Shown: positions 18,901-33,900 of the stretch, one piece after another
Layout: the number at the start of each line of letters is the position of its first letter
Position numbering within the stretch: position 1 is the first letter of the stretch
Assembly: GCF_000517385.1 (NCBI RefSeq)
Contig: NZ_BAUW01000025.1
Location: 1-43,378 of the forward strand
DNA from: Mesobacillus boroniphilus JCM 21738
GTDB taxonomy: Bacteria; Bacillota; Bacilli; Bacillales; Cytobacillaceae
Reading direction: 5' to 3'
DNA: 43,378 nucleotides
The notes under the pieces: generated by a model
Seen by the model: only the letters and a program-made list of their open reading frames with translations
What the model was told of the DNA's origin: nothing
The model's database searches: none
Made by a program: the position numbers and the translations under genes

Positions 18901-21900
18901 GTTGATTTTAAAATAGACGCCAGGTTTCTTGATGTAGGACAGGACAGGATTGTCCTGAACTCACCGGTGAAATTGAGGACGATGTCATCCGGAATTACCG
19001 GTGCCGGGATCGGCTGGCACAGTTCATTCGTACACCGGATTGTCCCGATGGAATATGACTGCAGCGATCATAAGGCGGAAATGGCTAAGTATTTGCAGGT
19101 GAACGGTTTTCTGCCAAGCGAGACGGTGGGGATGATGACGGCTGTACCCGCAGAGACAGCATCATACCAACTGTTTGAGGCTGACGGCCTTTCCATTTTC
19201 ATCATTGTCTCTGCCGGGAATACTCAGCGTGACAGACCGCGGAATATCAATACATGGCTGTTCATTAATGGCAGGATTTCCGAGGAGGCCTTTATCCAGA
19301 GTGCAATGACTGCGGCGGAAGCGAAGATAAGCGTGTTGAATGAGCTTGAGGGAAGCGGAGCTGGCATTACTGGCCAGTCAGCTGGCATCTCGACAGACAG
19401 CATGTGCATCGCCGCAACCAAGCAGGGGGAGTCGATTGCCTATGCAGGGACTGCTACCCCGCTCGGGAAGCTGATCAGCGAAGGGATTTATACTTGCACG
19501 AAGGAAGCGATATTGAAGTACAGAGCCAGTAAACCCGCGTTTGGATATAAATGAAGGAAACTCGACAGTCCATCTCGAAATATCTTTAAGAGGTGATGAT
19601 GATGGATTTAAAAATGGGTTATGTTATTTTATACGTTTCCGATTTGGAAAAAACAAAGCATTTTACGGTGAATTGCTTGGCCTGAAACTTCACAATGAAT
19701 TTGGGACCTATATCGAGTACGAAACCGGGAGCACAGTGCTGTCGATGAATACAAGAGAAAGCGGCCGCGAAATCACAAACCTGCCGATTCCAGATGGAGC
19801 CAGGAATGAACAAACCTTTGAGCTCGGATTCGTAACAGAAGATGTTGCGGGCACAGTGGAAAAGCAGAGGTCAGCAGGAGTCCCGATCCTGCTCGAGCCA
19901 ACTGAAAAACCATGGGGCCAGGTCGTTGCCTATGCAGCCGATCCAGGTGGTCACTATATCGAAATTTGCACCTCTATTGGGTAAAACAAAGTCCTGCAGC
20001 TTATTGAACTGCAGGACTTTGTCTGTACATGGATGGAATTATATGTGCTTAAAATGTTTTACATAGAAAGATTCTATAAGCCCAAAATGAGTTGGAATCC
20101 GCAAAAAGGTCACATAGCTAATATGAGCCAATCCTCAAATCCTAATGAACTTCCTTCAAGGGTTTTTTAGCAAGTAGTGATGCTGCTATGCCTAAAAGAG
20201 GCAGTATAATCGAAATCAGCAAAATTTCCTCATAGCCTCTGAAATAATCGTAGGCTAGTCCGAATGGCAAGGGCCCCAACGCTGAACCGAGCACGGTGAC
20301 GGTCATTGCAGAACCTTTGATACTGCCAAGGGATTTGCGTCCGAAAAAGCTCGGCCAGACATAGTTCAGTGTAATTCGCTCGAATCCCCCGCTGACTCCC
20401 CATAATACCCCGAAAGCGATTGCGATGGCGGTTTTATCAGCTGCCAGCAAAACGAGGATGAAAATGATCTCTCCTGCAAAAATGCCTGCAAGTACATACT
20501 GCACTTTTACCCGGTCGAGAAGAGGGCCAGCTATCAATGTGACCGGAAAACCAATTAAAGCCATTAAGCTTAATACAAGAGCGGCTATTACCGGTGAGAT
20601 CCCATTCGTCTTAAGGATGGAGATTAGGTGAAACGTCAGTCCAGTGTTGATGAGAGACGGAATACCCACGCAAAAAAGCAAAAGCCAGTATGCGCGTGTT
20701 TTGGCCGCTTCCTGGACCGTCCAGTTCACCTCTTCAAAAGGCTTGATTGTTCTGGTAGGGTCAGCAGGATCATTTATCCAATCAGGCTTGATTCCATCTG
20801 GATGTTCGCCGATATCCTCAGGCTTGTTTCTGATCAAAAAATAGGCCAATGGCACGAAGACCACAAGAAGCAGGATTCCCCAAACCTTCCATGAAAAGCT
20901 CCAGCCCCAGTTGGCAACAAGCCAGGCATTCAATGGGGGAAATACAGCAGAGCTGGCAAAGCCGCCGATTGCCATAAAGCTCATTGCTTTTCCGCGTTTC
21001 GTGATGAACCACTGAGGGACTAAGGTATTTGGGATCAACGTCATCGAACCCTGACCGAGAATCCTGAGCAGGAAAAAGCCGATGAACAGCATTGCGGTGT
21101 TAACGACCATGCTGTTCCAGAAGCTGGCCAGTGCCAGCCCGATGCCCACAATAACTGACATTTTTCTTTGTCCCCATTTATCAACAAAGCGGCCGACAAA
21201 AAACATACAGACTCCGGCAGCAAGTGTCGCAAGTGAGTAAACCGCTGATACATGCGAGCGGCTCCAGCCGAAATCTTTTATGTATGAGTCAATAAAGACG
21301 GATACTGAGTATGTTTGTCCTGGACCTGAAAAAAACACGCCAAGACCGGCAATAAATACAATAACCCAGCCGTAATAAAAATTTGTTTTGAATGGTGCTG
21401 ATAGTCCTGATGTCTTCATGTCAAAACCTCCCAGACCATCATATCAAAATTTTGCAGTAAAAAGCTTGCAGGAAGAAAAGGTGGAAATACATTTTTACAT
21501 TTCAAGGTTTTTTACTATATATATGTGAAAAATAGAGATATTAGTCAGTTTTAGAAGAAACGAGGAAGTTATAACGCTTACAATGGCAGTTGCTCGATTT
21601 TGTAAATGTGGTATGATAAATCCTGTTTGTTACGGACCTGGCTTGCTTGAAAGTAGGAAGCCTTAGAATATATTAAGGGGTGTTTATTTGAATATTAATT
21701 CAATCAAAGAACAATGGTTTGGCAACATTAAAGGAGATGTCCTTGCAGGGATCGTCGTTGCACTTGCACTGATTCCTGAAGCGATCGCCTTTTCGATCAT
21801 TTCTGGTGTCGACCCAATGGTGGGACTTTACGCCTCATTCGCTATTTCTGTGACAATCGCGATTGTCGGCGGCCGTCCTGGCATGATTTCAGGAGCGACT

Positions 21901-24900
21901 GGTGCGATGGCGCTGTTGATGATAACGCTTGTTGCAGATCATGGTTTACAATATTTATTGGCAGCTACGATTTTGACAGGAGTCTTGCAGATTTTGTTCG
22001 GTGTGTTTAAACTATCAGGGTTCATGAAGTTCATTCCGCGTTCTGTTATGATCGGCTTCGTTAACGCACTAGCCATTTTGATTTTTATGGCTCAGCTTGA
22101 GCAGTTCGTAGGCGCTACATGGATCATGTACGCAATGGTAGCAGGTGCGCTGGCAATCATTTATCTTTTGCCTCGTGTAACAAAAGCAGTACCTTCACCG
22201 CTCGTTGCAATCATTGTAATTACATTAGTTGCAATCTTGACCAACAGTGGTGTTAAGACAGTTGGCGATATGGGTTCACTTACATCTGCATTGCCGGTAT
22301 TTCTGTTACCTGATATCCCATTTAACCTGGAAACATTGAAAATTATTTTCCCATACTCGTTGGCTTTAGCTGTTGTCGGCCTGCTTGAATCTTTGCTGAC
22401 TGCCCAAATCGTCGATGATATGACTGATTCTAATAGTGATAAAAATAAAGAAAGCCGCGGCCAGGGGATTGCAAACGTGGTTGCTGGATGTTTCGGCGGC
22501 ATGGCTGGCTGTGCAATGATTGGCCAATCAGTAATTAACGTTAAATCTGGCGGTCGAGGAAGATTGTCTTCTTTAGTGTCAGGTGTGTTCTTGATATTCC
22601 TGATTTTAGCGTTAGGGAACGTTGTTGTTAAAATTCCAATGGCAGCCCTTGTTGGCGTCATGTTCATGGTGGCAATTGGAACGTTTGACTGGTCTTCAAT
22701 TAAAGGTATGGCAAAGACTCCTGTTACGGATTCAATCGTAATGGTTGTCACTGCAGTTACTACAGTCGTTACACATGACCTTTCTAAAGGTGTTTTCGCT
22801 GGTATCATCTTAAGTGCAATTTTCTTCGTGGCGAAATTTCAAAGGTGAAGGTGACATCAACATTTGACGTCGCAGTAGATCGCCGAACATATTTTGTAAC
22901 CGGACAGGTATTCTTCGCGTCTGTTACTGACTTGATTGAAGCATTCGATTTGAAAGAATCAGCAAAAGAAGTCGTAATCGACCTGACACATGCCCACGTA
23001 TGGGATGATTCAGCCGTTGCGGCAATCGATAAGATTGTCATTAAATTGAGGGAGAATGGCACAGTGGTCCGCTTGCATGGCTTAAATGCTCCGAGCTCTC
23101 ATTTGATTGATAAGCTAGCTGTTCATAAACAGGAAGGTGCTAAGCTGTCCGGACACTAAAATGTAATAATTTGTTTCATAAAGCACGTTGACTAATCAGC
23201 GTGCCTTCTTTATATATAAAATAAACAATAAAACAGGGGGAGAAGTATGTTCAATAGAATCTTGCTTGCTTCTGATGGTTCCGAACACTCAGTAAGAGCA
23301 GCGAAAAAAGCAGTAGAATTAGCGAAACTCAGCGGCGATAGTGAAATAACAGTAGTTTATGTTGTCGATGGACAGACATCCAAGGAAGATGTCCTTCACA
23401 ATACAGACCGAACAGTGGTCGAGGAGAAAAGGAAAATCAGGCTCCAACCGGTTACAAACATGCTAGAAGAGGCGAGCTTGAATTTCGGGTATGAAAGGTT
23501 GCTAGGTGAACCAGGATCGGCAATTGTCGACTATGCCAACAAAAATCAATTTGATATCGTCGTCCTTGGAAGTCGCGGTTTGAACGGCCTGCAGGAAATG
23601 GTTCTTGCAGCGTCAGCCACAAAGTTGCTAAGCGAGTAAAAGCACCAGTTCTAATTGTAAAATAAGATAGCTAACTATATAAGTCATATAATCAGCAGTC
23701 AGATCATTTTAATGATTTGACTGTTTGTTTTTTTTTTTCGCTGAATAAGATTATTTCGGAGAGGCTTTATTATTTGCCTTAAATATTGTTTGTTGATGAA
23801 AATTCAGCAGATTTATAGGTTCACATAGCAAAATATAAATTTTTATAGCGAAAATACTAATTTAATAGCGAATTGGAAATTAACTTCGTTTATTCCAGTT
23901 TAAATAGTAAAACGAATCCGGGAACGCAGTCCGGTATTTTAATTTATATAGATAATGAATGATTTTAACAGATTCACCTATTCACAGAATCATAAATTTA
24001 TTCATATGGTAATTTAGGTGCTGAAATTGGGTTGACCGCCTATAAAAGGCTTTTGAAATGGTAACTTATTCTGTGAATGTTAACATTTAACTCTACAGAG
24101 GTTTCATGCTTAAAAAACAGGAAATAGTATAGCTTGAGAGTTATTATTAAAAATTGATAACAATTCCGTAATTTAAAAATAAAGTGGTAAAATAGGAAGC
24201 GGATTGAATTTTATTGGAGGTCTATTTTTATGAAGACAAGAATTGGGCTGCTGTACGGCGGCAAATCAGCTGAACATAAAGTATCGATGCAGACAGCTTT
24301 GGCTGTGACGAAGGCATTGGATTTTGAAAAATTCGAGATTTATCCTATATACATAACGGAGGAAGGAGAGTGGGTCAAGGGTCCTCAGCTTGGCGCTCCT
24401 GCAGAGAATGTAAAGGCGCTTGAGTTTTCCGACAACTCGATCCTGCCGACTCCTTCATTTACACCGGCATTATTCCAGGTGGGCGGTGCAGAATCCGGCC
24501 AGACTCTTGATGTCATCTTCCCGTTGCTTCACGGACCTAATGGTGAAGATGGAACGGTTCAAGGCTTGCTTGAGTTATTGAACCTGCCATACGTTGGCAA
24601 TGGTGTCCTTGCTTCCGCTGCAGGCATGGATAAAATCGTCATGAAAAATGTTTTTGCACAGGCGGGACTTCCTCAGGTGGACTATGTGTCCGCTCTAAGA
24701 AGCGAATGGGAAAAGGACAGTGAAAAAGTATATATCCAAGTTGAAGAAAGACTGGGATATCCTTGCTTTGTAAAGCCTGCAAACCTTGGGTCCAGTGTAG
24801 GGATCAGCAAGGCTTCCAACAAGCGGGAGCTTGAAGAAGCGTTCAAAGAGGCCTTTCAATTCGACCGTAAAATCATCATCGAGCAGGGTGTCGCCGCACG

Positions 24901-27900
24901 TGAGATTGAAATCGGCGTGCTGGGCAACGATGAACCAGAGTGCTCGGTAGTTGGGGAGATTGTCCCTAAGAAGGATTTCTATGATTACAAAGCGAAGTAT
25001 GAAGATGGCGATACAGCGATGATTATCCCGGCTGAAATCCCAGATCAGCAATACGCAGACATAAAGGATATGGCGGTAAAAGCGTTCAAGGCACTGGATT
25101 GTTCAGGTCTCGTCCGCGCAGACTTCTTCCTCACAAAAGATGGCCAGCTGCTAATAAACGAAGTCAACACAATGCCTGGTTTCACTCCATTCAGCATGTT
25201 CCCGCTATTGTGGAAGCATACGGGCATCGAATATCCACAGTTGATTGAGAAGCTTGTGAACCTTGGAATCGAACGTCATACTGAAAAACAGAAGATCAAA
25301 TATACTTTTTAACTAATAGATCATCCAGGGAGACACGGCAGCCATAGGCATGGCCGTGTCCCTTTATTTCGGGAGGAAAAAGCATGATTCAAAAACCATT
25401 ATCAGAAATAGCCCAAATGGCAGGTGCGTTAAATGATGTAAGCAAATTTGCTGATGTAATCATCAAGGGCGTTTCAATCGACACTCGTAAAATAGAAGCG
25501 GGAAATCTGTTTGTCCCTTTTAAAGGTGCAAGGACAGATGGACATAACTTTGTCGCTGATGTCATCCAGAATGGCGGAGCTTCAGCGGCATTATGGCAAC
25601 AAGATGTACCAAACCCTCCGGAAGATTTGCCGATCATCATCGTGGAAGACACAACAACTGCGTTGCAGGAACTGGCAAGAAGCTACCGCAATTCGCTGGA
25701 TATTAAGGTTGTCGGCATTACCGGCAGCAACGGAAAAACAACGACGAAGGATATGACAGCAAATCTGCTGGCGCAAAAATATAAGGTGCAAAAAACCGAA
25801 GGAAACTTCAATAACCATCTAGGCCTTCCGCTGACGCTTCTTCGCTTGCGTGAAGATACAGAGGTTGCCGTGCTTGAAATGGGCATGAGCAGCAAAGGCG
25901 AGATTGAATTTTTAACAAAAATGGGGCGACCGGATGCAGTGATCATTACGAATATCGGTGAATCCCACCTGCTTGACCTCGGTTCGAGGGAAGCAATTGC
26001 CGATGCGAAGCTTGAAATCATCGACGGCCTTCAGGAGAATGGGCGGATCATATTCCATGGAGACGAGCCGCTATTACAAGAACGACTGAAGGATTATACA
26101 GGGAATGGTGAGCTCAAAACGTTCGGGGCGAGCAGGATAATGACTTCTATCCGGTCAGCATCGAGCCGATTGAAAATGGCAGCAAATTCAAGACGAACGT
26201 CGGGGATGAAACTTTTTATCTGCCGGTACTCGGAAACCATAATATCCTGAATGCACTGGCGGCGATGCTTGCGGCGGAGTTCCTGGGCGTTCCTTTTGAA
26301 AATATGAATGACGGTTTTGCGAGCTTGAAGCTGACGAATATGAGGATGGAGCTTTCTGAAGGTGCTCAAGGTGAAAAGATCATCAATGATGCCTACAATG
26401 CGAGTCCGACATCCATGAAGGCAGCAATCGACCTCGTTGCCGAACTTTCAGGTTATAATCGGAAAATCCTCGTACTCGGTGACATGCTTGAGCTTGGGCC
26501 CATGGAGGAAGAGTACCATTACAAGGTAGGTTCTTCCGTCGATGCCGGGAAGATTGATTATGTATTCACCTATGGCAAGCTCAGCGAATCAATTGCCAAA
26601 GGTGCAAAAGAAGTCCTTGGCAACGACAGGGCGTTTTCCTTCCAGGATAAACAGCAGCTGAGCAATGAATTAAAAAAATATGTAACAGGCGAAACCCTCG
26701 TACTCGTAAAAGGTTCACGTGGAATGGCGCTCGAAGAAATCGTCCACGCCTTGCAGAAATAAAAGTCCGCAACAAGATGCCCTGCAAGCAAGGGCATTTT
26801 GTTGTTTTGGGGTGTGGTGGCAAACTACATGTAGTATTCATTATCCAGCTCCAGCGCCTAGCCCCTCGAGTCGCTTGTCTAGTGTCGTCTCCTAGAAACT
26901 TCGAAACTTCAACTCCGCCGGCAGAAGCAAAGAGCGCTTCTTTGTCGGAGTCTCCAGTTTCTGCGTTTCTGAACAGTCGGCTATACATTTCAATTTCGGT
27001 CCGCCCAATGAAGTCAAAGAGCGACTTCGCTGGTCGGCTCTCCAGCGCTTGTCGGGGCTGAACGAGGATCTTCCGCTTTTTGCTTACAAAAGACTAAATC
27101 CAGGAAAAATCGGGTTAAATGTTTTAAAATGGGGAAAGATTAAATACGAGAAAAACTAATGGGTGATTGGTTATGATAGGTTGTCTGTTAATACATGGTT
27201 TTACCGGTTCACCGTTCGAAGTGGAACCACTTGCCCAGTCGTTGAAGAAGAGGACTGATTGGAAAATAGTAGTTCCTACCCTGCCTGGCCATGGTGATGA
27301 GCTCAGATTGAAGGGAATCAAACATAATGAATGGCTTCGCCATGCCGAGAATGAATTGAAGGCGCTATTGAAAGAATGTGATACCGTGTATGTCGTCGGA
27401 TTTTCGATGGGCGGGCTGATTGCCAGCTATCTCGCCTCGAATTATCGAGTTGATAAGCTTGTCCTGCTCAGTGCGGCTGCTTATTATGTGAATCCTAAAC
27501 AGCTTGCTTCTGACATTAAGGAAATGATGAGGGACACGGTGAAAGGAAAATTAACAGAAAATGAGTTATTCAAGCGTTACACAAGAAAAATTAAAGAAAC
27601 ACCCATGACCGCTACCTTGCAGTTTCGCAGGCTTGTGAGCAAAATCAAGCCTATTCTCAATGACGTGAAGGTGCCTACATTGATCGCGCAAGGCGAAAGT
27701 GACGGCATCGTCCCCCCGAAAAGCGCCCATTACTTATATGAAAATATTGGCGCTAAAGAAAAAAGGCTGATTTTTTATAAGAACTCCAAACATCTGATCT
27801 GTCATTGTGATGAAAAAGAACACTTATTTAACGAGATATACGACTTTTTAATCTCCAAACCGAGAGGAGAAGTCAGAAGCTGAAGCAATTCCTCAAAAAT

Positions 27901-30900
27901 TGCTTTTCCTTCTTAAAGATGGTATCATGAATATTGAGTGTCTAACTGAGAAAATCCTTTAAGCGGACATACTCCCGTGTTGGAGAATGTCTTTTTTTGC
28001 TAATATTTCAGGTTCTGTGCTTCAGCGTGTTGTCATTGCTGATTCAGCCCTGCTTAAAACACAAGGTGCTAACACCTATTTTGCCGTAAAGGTACGATAA
28101 ACTAACCAGAATCAGAAATGGTTTGGATCCTTAAACAGCCACTTAAAAAACGAAGCATCGGAAGATCCGGTGCGGGATAAATGTGAACAAAAAGGAGAAT
28201 GAGCAAAGTTGACAATGTTTCAAGACATGGGCATTAGCCCCGCAACATTAAAAGCTGTAAAGAATATGGGATTCGAGGAAGCAACTCCAATTCAAGCAGA
28301 GACGATTCCAATCAGCCTTCAGAATAAAGACGTGATTGGCCAGGCGCAGACAGGTACTGGTAAGACTGCTGCTTTCGGTATTCCTCTAGTGGAAAAAATC
28401 AAGAAAGAAAATCATAACATCCAGGGAATCATCATCGCGCCAACTCGTGAATTGGCAATCCAGGTTTCCGAGGAATTATACAAAATCGGTGCTGGCAAGA
28501 GAGTGGGCGTTCTTGCAATTTACGGTGGCCAGGATATCAACCGTCAGATCCGTGCATTGAAAAAAGGGCCTCACATCATCGTCGGAACGCCAGGACGACT
28601 TCTTGACCACATCAACAGAAAGACAATTCATCTTGACAGTGTTGAAACAGTCATCCTTGACGAAGCAGATGAAATGCTGAACATGGGCTTCATCGAAGAT
28701 ATCGAATCAATCCTTGCCAAAATTCCTAGCGAACGCCAGACACTATTGTTCTCGCAACAATGCCGGGACCAATCCGCAAGATCGCTGAGCGCTTCATGAA
28801 GGACCCTGAGGTCGTCCGTGTCAAAGCGAAGGAAATGACAGTTCCTTTGATTGAGCAATACTATGTGGAAGTACAGGAGAAGAACAAGTTCGATGTTCTT
28901 ACACGTCTTCTTGATATCCAATCTCCGGAATTGGCAATCATCTTCGGACGCACGAAGCGCCGTGTTGATGAGCTTGCTGAAGCGTTGAACCTGCGCGGCT
29001 ACACAGCTGAAGGAATCCACGGTGACCTTACGCAGGCGAAGCGTATGTCAGTTCTTAGAAAGTTCAAGGAAGGTTCAATCGACGTGCTTGTTGCGACAGA
29101 CGTGGCAGCTCGTGGACTTGATATTTCCGGTGTAACACACGTTTATAACTTCGATATCCCTCAAGACCCTGAAAGCTATGTGCACCGTATCGGACGTACT
29201 GGCCGTGCAGGTAAAGAGGGTATGGCAATCACGTTTGTCACACAGAGAGAGACTTCTTACCTTCATGTAGTGGAAAAAACGACTAAACGCCGCATGGATA
29301 AAATGACTGCTCCAACTTTGGACCAAGCGCTTGAAGGCCAGCAAAGAGCAGTTGTTGACAAGATTACATCAACAATCGAGTCAAACAATCTTCAATACTA
29401 CCGCCAGGCTGCAGATGAGCTATTAAAAAATCATGATGCTCAAACAGTTGTTGCTTCCGTATTGAAAATGCTGACTAAAGAGCCTGATACAACTCCTGTT
29501 AAGCTTACTGAGGAAAAGCCTCTTCCAAACAGAAACAAGAAGCCTCAAGGAGACCGCAAAAGATACGATAACAGAGGCAGCGATGGACGCAATAAAAGGC
29601 CTTACAAGCCACGCTCTGGAACGAAACGCACAGGCAGTGGCGGCGGTAGCAGAGAAGGCGGCAGCTACAAATCAAGATCATCACGCTAAAATAAACATCA
29701 AAACCCCGGTTTTTTACTAAACCGGGTTTTTTTATGGTTTTTTTACAAAAAGCTTAACTTCTCTCATACATTTTGAGCATTTAAATAAGTCATTTTCATC
29801 TAATATCGAATATTTAGCTACTTCGCATCAACAAATGCTAGATACCAGCTGTTATTTGGGATAATTCGATCACATTTCGAAATAATTCGACCACATTTTC
29901 GAATAATTCGACCACATTTTCGAATAATTCGACCACATTTCGAAATAATTCGACTACCTTTCGAAATAATTCGACCACATGTCAGTATATCGACCACATT
30001 TCAGGTATATCCACCCACTCCCTCTGAGCATTAATTTTACAATTCTCGACCTATCCAACTTGGGCATACTACAAATAAAAACGGGGGGTGGCTGAAATGA
30101 CGATCGTCAAACTAGGATATGTGGCGATGAGCGAGGAACTGATGAATGCTTCGCCGTCACAGACGATGACTTTCAAGCAATTCCAGGGAATCAAAGACAG
30201 AGACGCGGCCATCAATAAGCTGGAGAGAATCGCGATCTCCAACCTTGAAAACTGCCTTCGCCTATTAAGGCACAGCAAAGCGAACGAGATTCACTTTTTC
30301 CGGCTGAGCTCGAGGCTGATTCCTCTTGCCAACCATGAGGAACTTTCAGACTGGAAGTATATGCGCGCGTTAAAAGAACCATTAAAGGATATAGCGGTAT
30401 TTTTACAGGAAAATCCGATGCGTGTTGATTTTCATCCGGATCATTTTGTTCTGCTGAATACGTTGAAAACTGAGACGTTGAACAACTCAATTAAGACGCT
30501 TGCGATGCATCATGCACTATTGAAGGGGATGGAAATCGACCCCGAGCATCGTTGTGTTCTCCATGTTGGCGGCGTTTATGAAAACCGGGAAAAAGCGCTT
30601 GAGCAATTCATCCATAATTGGGGACTGGTATCAACAAGGCTGCAAGACATGATCCTGCTCGAAAATGATGATACTTCGTTCACGCTCCACGATACGCTTT
30701 ACCTTTGTGAAAAGCTTGCTATCCCGCTGGTGTTCGATTATCATCATCACCTGGCCCATCATGAGGACATAAACTGGCAGGAACAATGGGGGCGGATCGT
30801 CGAGACATGGGAACACTCGAAGCTGCCAGTGAAAATGCATATTTCAAGTCCTCGCTCGGAAAAAGAGTTTCGGGCGCACGCTGAATATGTGGATGCTGAC

Positions 30901-33900
30901 ATGTTCATGGATTTCCTTAACGGCATGAAAGGCTCTGTCCCGGAAATTCACTGCATGATCGAAGCGAAAAAGAAAGATCTTGCTCTGTTCAAACTTGCTG
31001 AGGATCTAAAGCAAATGCCGGAAGTTGAAGTCATTGACGGCAGCAGCTTCATGTTAAAATAATACGGGATCTCTCATTTTCCACCCAATATAGTGCCATA
31101 CAGATGTGTTGTTGTTGTATACTTAGGAAGGTGCTATTAATTGGAAAAATGGGAGGAGACTTTATGACGATTTCTGAGCCGCAAAAGCGGATTTCCGAGC
31201 AGGCATTGACTGTATGGAAAATTGCCGCAACCCTTCACTCCCTGGTGGTATGGGTATTAGCGGGCGGTCTGATCGCCATTACGCTTATTTTTAATTTTCC
31301 TAAATGGATTATTGCTGCAGCCATAGCTGTAGCGATTGTATATAGTTATTTGTTTATCATATTATTGCCGATCTTGCGCTGGAAACGCTGGCGCTATGAA
31401 GTGAGGGAGCAGGAAATTGAGCTTCAGTACGGTGTATTTATCATAAAAAGGACGCTTATTCCGATGATCCGTGTCCAGCATGTTGATACCCAGCAAGGTC
31501 CTTTGCTGCGGAAATACCGTTTATCGACGGTGACGGTTTCGACAGCTGCGACCATCCATGAAATACCTGCGCTTGATATGGAGGAAGCTGAAAATTTAAG
31601 AATTTCCATTTCAAGATTGGCAAGGGTGGCGGATGAAGATGTCTGATCCGAAAAGGCTGCATCCGATTGCCGCTGTCGTCAATGCGCTGCGCCAGCTGAA
31701 GGAAATGATCATCTTTCCTCATTTTCGTCGTTTTCGGCAGCAGGGGAACGGATTGGGATCTGTTTTACTTTTTTGGTTCAATTGGTGTTGTCGTGCTGGT
31801 TCTAGTTTATGGCGTTTTGTCGTGGTACAGATTTACATATCGCATCGAGCAAGGTGAACTGCGAATTGAATACGGATTGATTGTCAGGAAAAAACGATTT
31901 ATTCCGTTCGACCGGATCCAAAGCCTTGACCTGTCAGAAGGAATTTTACAGCGGCTGTTCGGCCTTGTGAAGGTGAAGGTGGAAACAGCCGGCTCCGGCG
32001 GGATGGGGCTGCAGGATGGAGAGGCGGTCCTCACGGCGATCACAAAACAGGATGCACAAGCAATCCATGACTATTTGGTATCCATCAAAAAGTCGGGGCA
32101 GATACTGCAAGGAGAAGAAGAGCCGCAATCAGCTGATGACCTACTATATAAAATGTCGGTTTCAGAGTTATTGATGCTCTCGACTACATCAGGCGGAGTC
32201 GGTGTTGTCATTTCCGCGGTGTTTGCGTTCGTCTTCCAATTTGAAGAATTCATTCCTTACGAGCAGATTTTTGATGAAGTCGAGCACTTTGTCCAAAGCG
32301 GTGTTGTTTTTGTCAGTGTCGTGGTTTTTCTCGGTTTCCTGCTTGCGTGGATGCTCGCTCTGTTTGGCACGATGCTGAAATACGCTAATTTCACCGTAAG
32401 AAAAGTGGATAATGATCTTGTCATAACACGTGGTTTGCTGGAAAAGCGCCAGTTTACGATTCCGCTTAACCGGATCCAGGCTGTCCGCATCAGCGAGAAT
32501 CTCATCAGGCAGCCGCTAGGCTATGCTTCGGCATATGTAGAAAGTGCAGGAGGCTCGGCGCTTGACCAGGAAAGTTCCAAGGTGCTTATCCTGCCAATCG
32601 TAAAAAAAAGAAAAATCCCCGGCCTGCTGGAACCGCATTTGACGGAGTATCACTTCCGGGTCAACATATCACCCGCATCAAAACGGGCATGCAGCAGATA
32701 TTTATTGAAAGGCTGGCTGTTCATGCTGCCAGCCATTATCGCAGCCATCTGGTTTTTGAAGCCATGGGGCTATGGCGCGCTGATCCTGCTTCCGGTCTCG
32801 GCGTTATGGTCTTACCTTAATTATAAAGACGCAGGCTGGAGCCTCGATCAGGGAATGCTGACCTTTCGATACCGCAATGTTGTCAAGAACACAGTCTATA
32901 TGAGGAAAAATAAAGTCCAGTCCTTCAGCGTCAAAGAAAGCTTTTTCAGCGGAAAAAGAAACTGGCCACCGTCGAGGCAATTGTCAAGTCTGGACATGGC
33001 GGCGCTGGCGGCAAAGTCATTGACCTTGAGAAAAAGCATGTCGATATGATTTATCAATGGTACTCGCATGAAACAGTTGAGTAAGAAAATCATTCAATCA
33101 TTATCTCTAAAATAAAAAAGCGCCCCTGAGGCGCTTTTTAAAATAGTATTACCTTCGATAAATCGCGGCACCCGTCAGGAAGCTGCAAGCATGCCAAAAA
33201 TATGGGCGGTAATATTGATGTTCGACTGGACGAATGTCATGATCACGGCAATGATGGCGATCGTCATGATTGTCTGGGAGTTTTCACGCGACATCATGGC
33301 TTTTCGGAACATAATGATAGAAATATAGAAACCGAACAACCCGAAGATCGCTCCGCTTGAGCCGACATGTGTGTATGTGAGCGGCTTGAGGATCAGCGTA
33401 GCGATGTTTGCGGCGATGCCTGTAAAAAGATAAAGCAGGATGAACTTTGTTTTGCCAAGCAGCTGTTCGAGTGCCGGGGCGAACAGGACGAGTGAAAAGC
33501 TGTTGAACAGCATATGCCCAAACCCCGCATGCATGAAAATTGGTGTGACAAGCCGCCAGTACTCCCCGTTCACAACATACAGGTTCACACCTGCTAAAAG
33601 TCCAAACAGGTATTTATTCGGGAAAATTGGCAATGCCGTCAGCGAGTATAATAAGATATGGATGGTAATGATGATTGAAATAACCGGGTAAAGCCTAATG
33701 AAGTCACGCAAGCTTTCGGTTCTTGTAAACATGGAAACCTCCTCAGTCCTCATTATTTTGCGGATCGGATATTTGTAAATACAGAGTTCACTACGGGTAA
33801 AAGTCCTGATTTTAAGAATAGCCCTAATCGGCGAAAGTTGTACACTATTTTCTATGCAGAGGTCGTCTTTTTTAGAAGGGAGGTGGAAAAATGATCATCG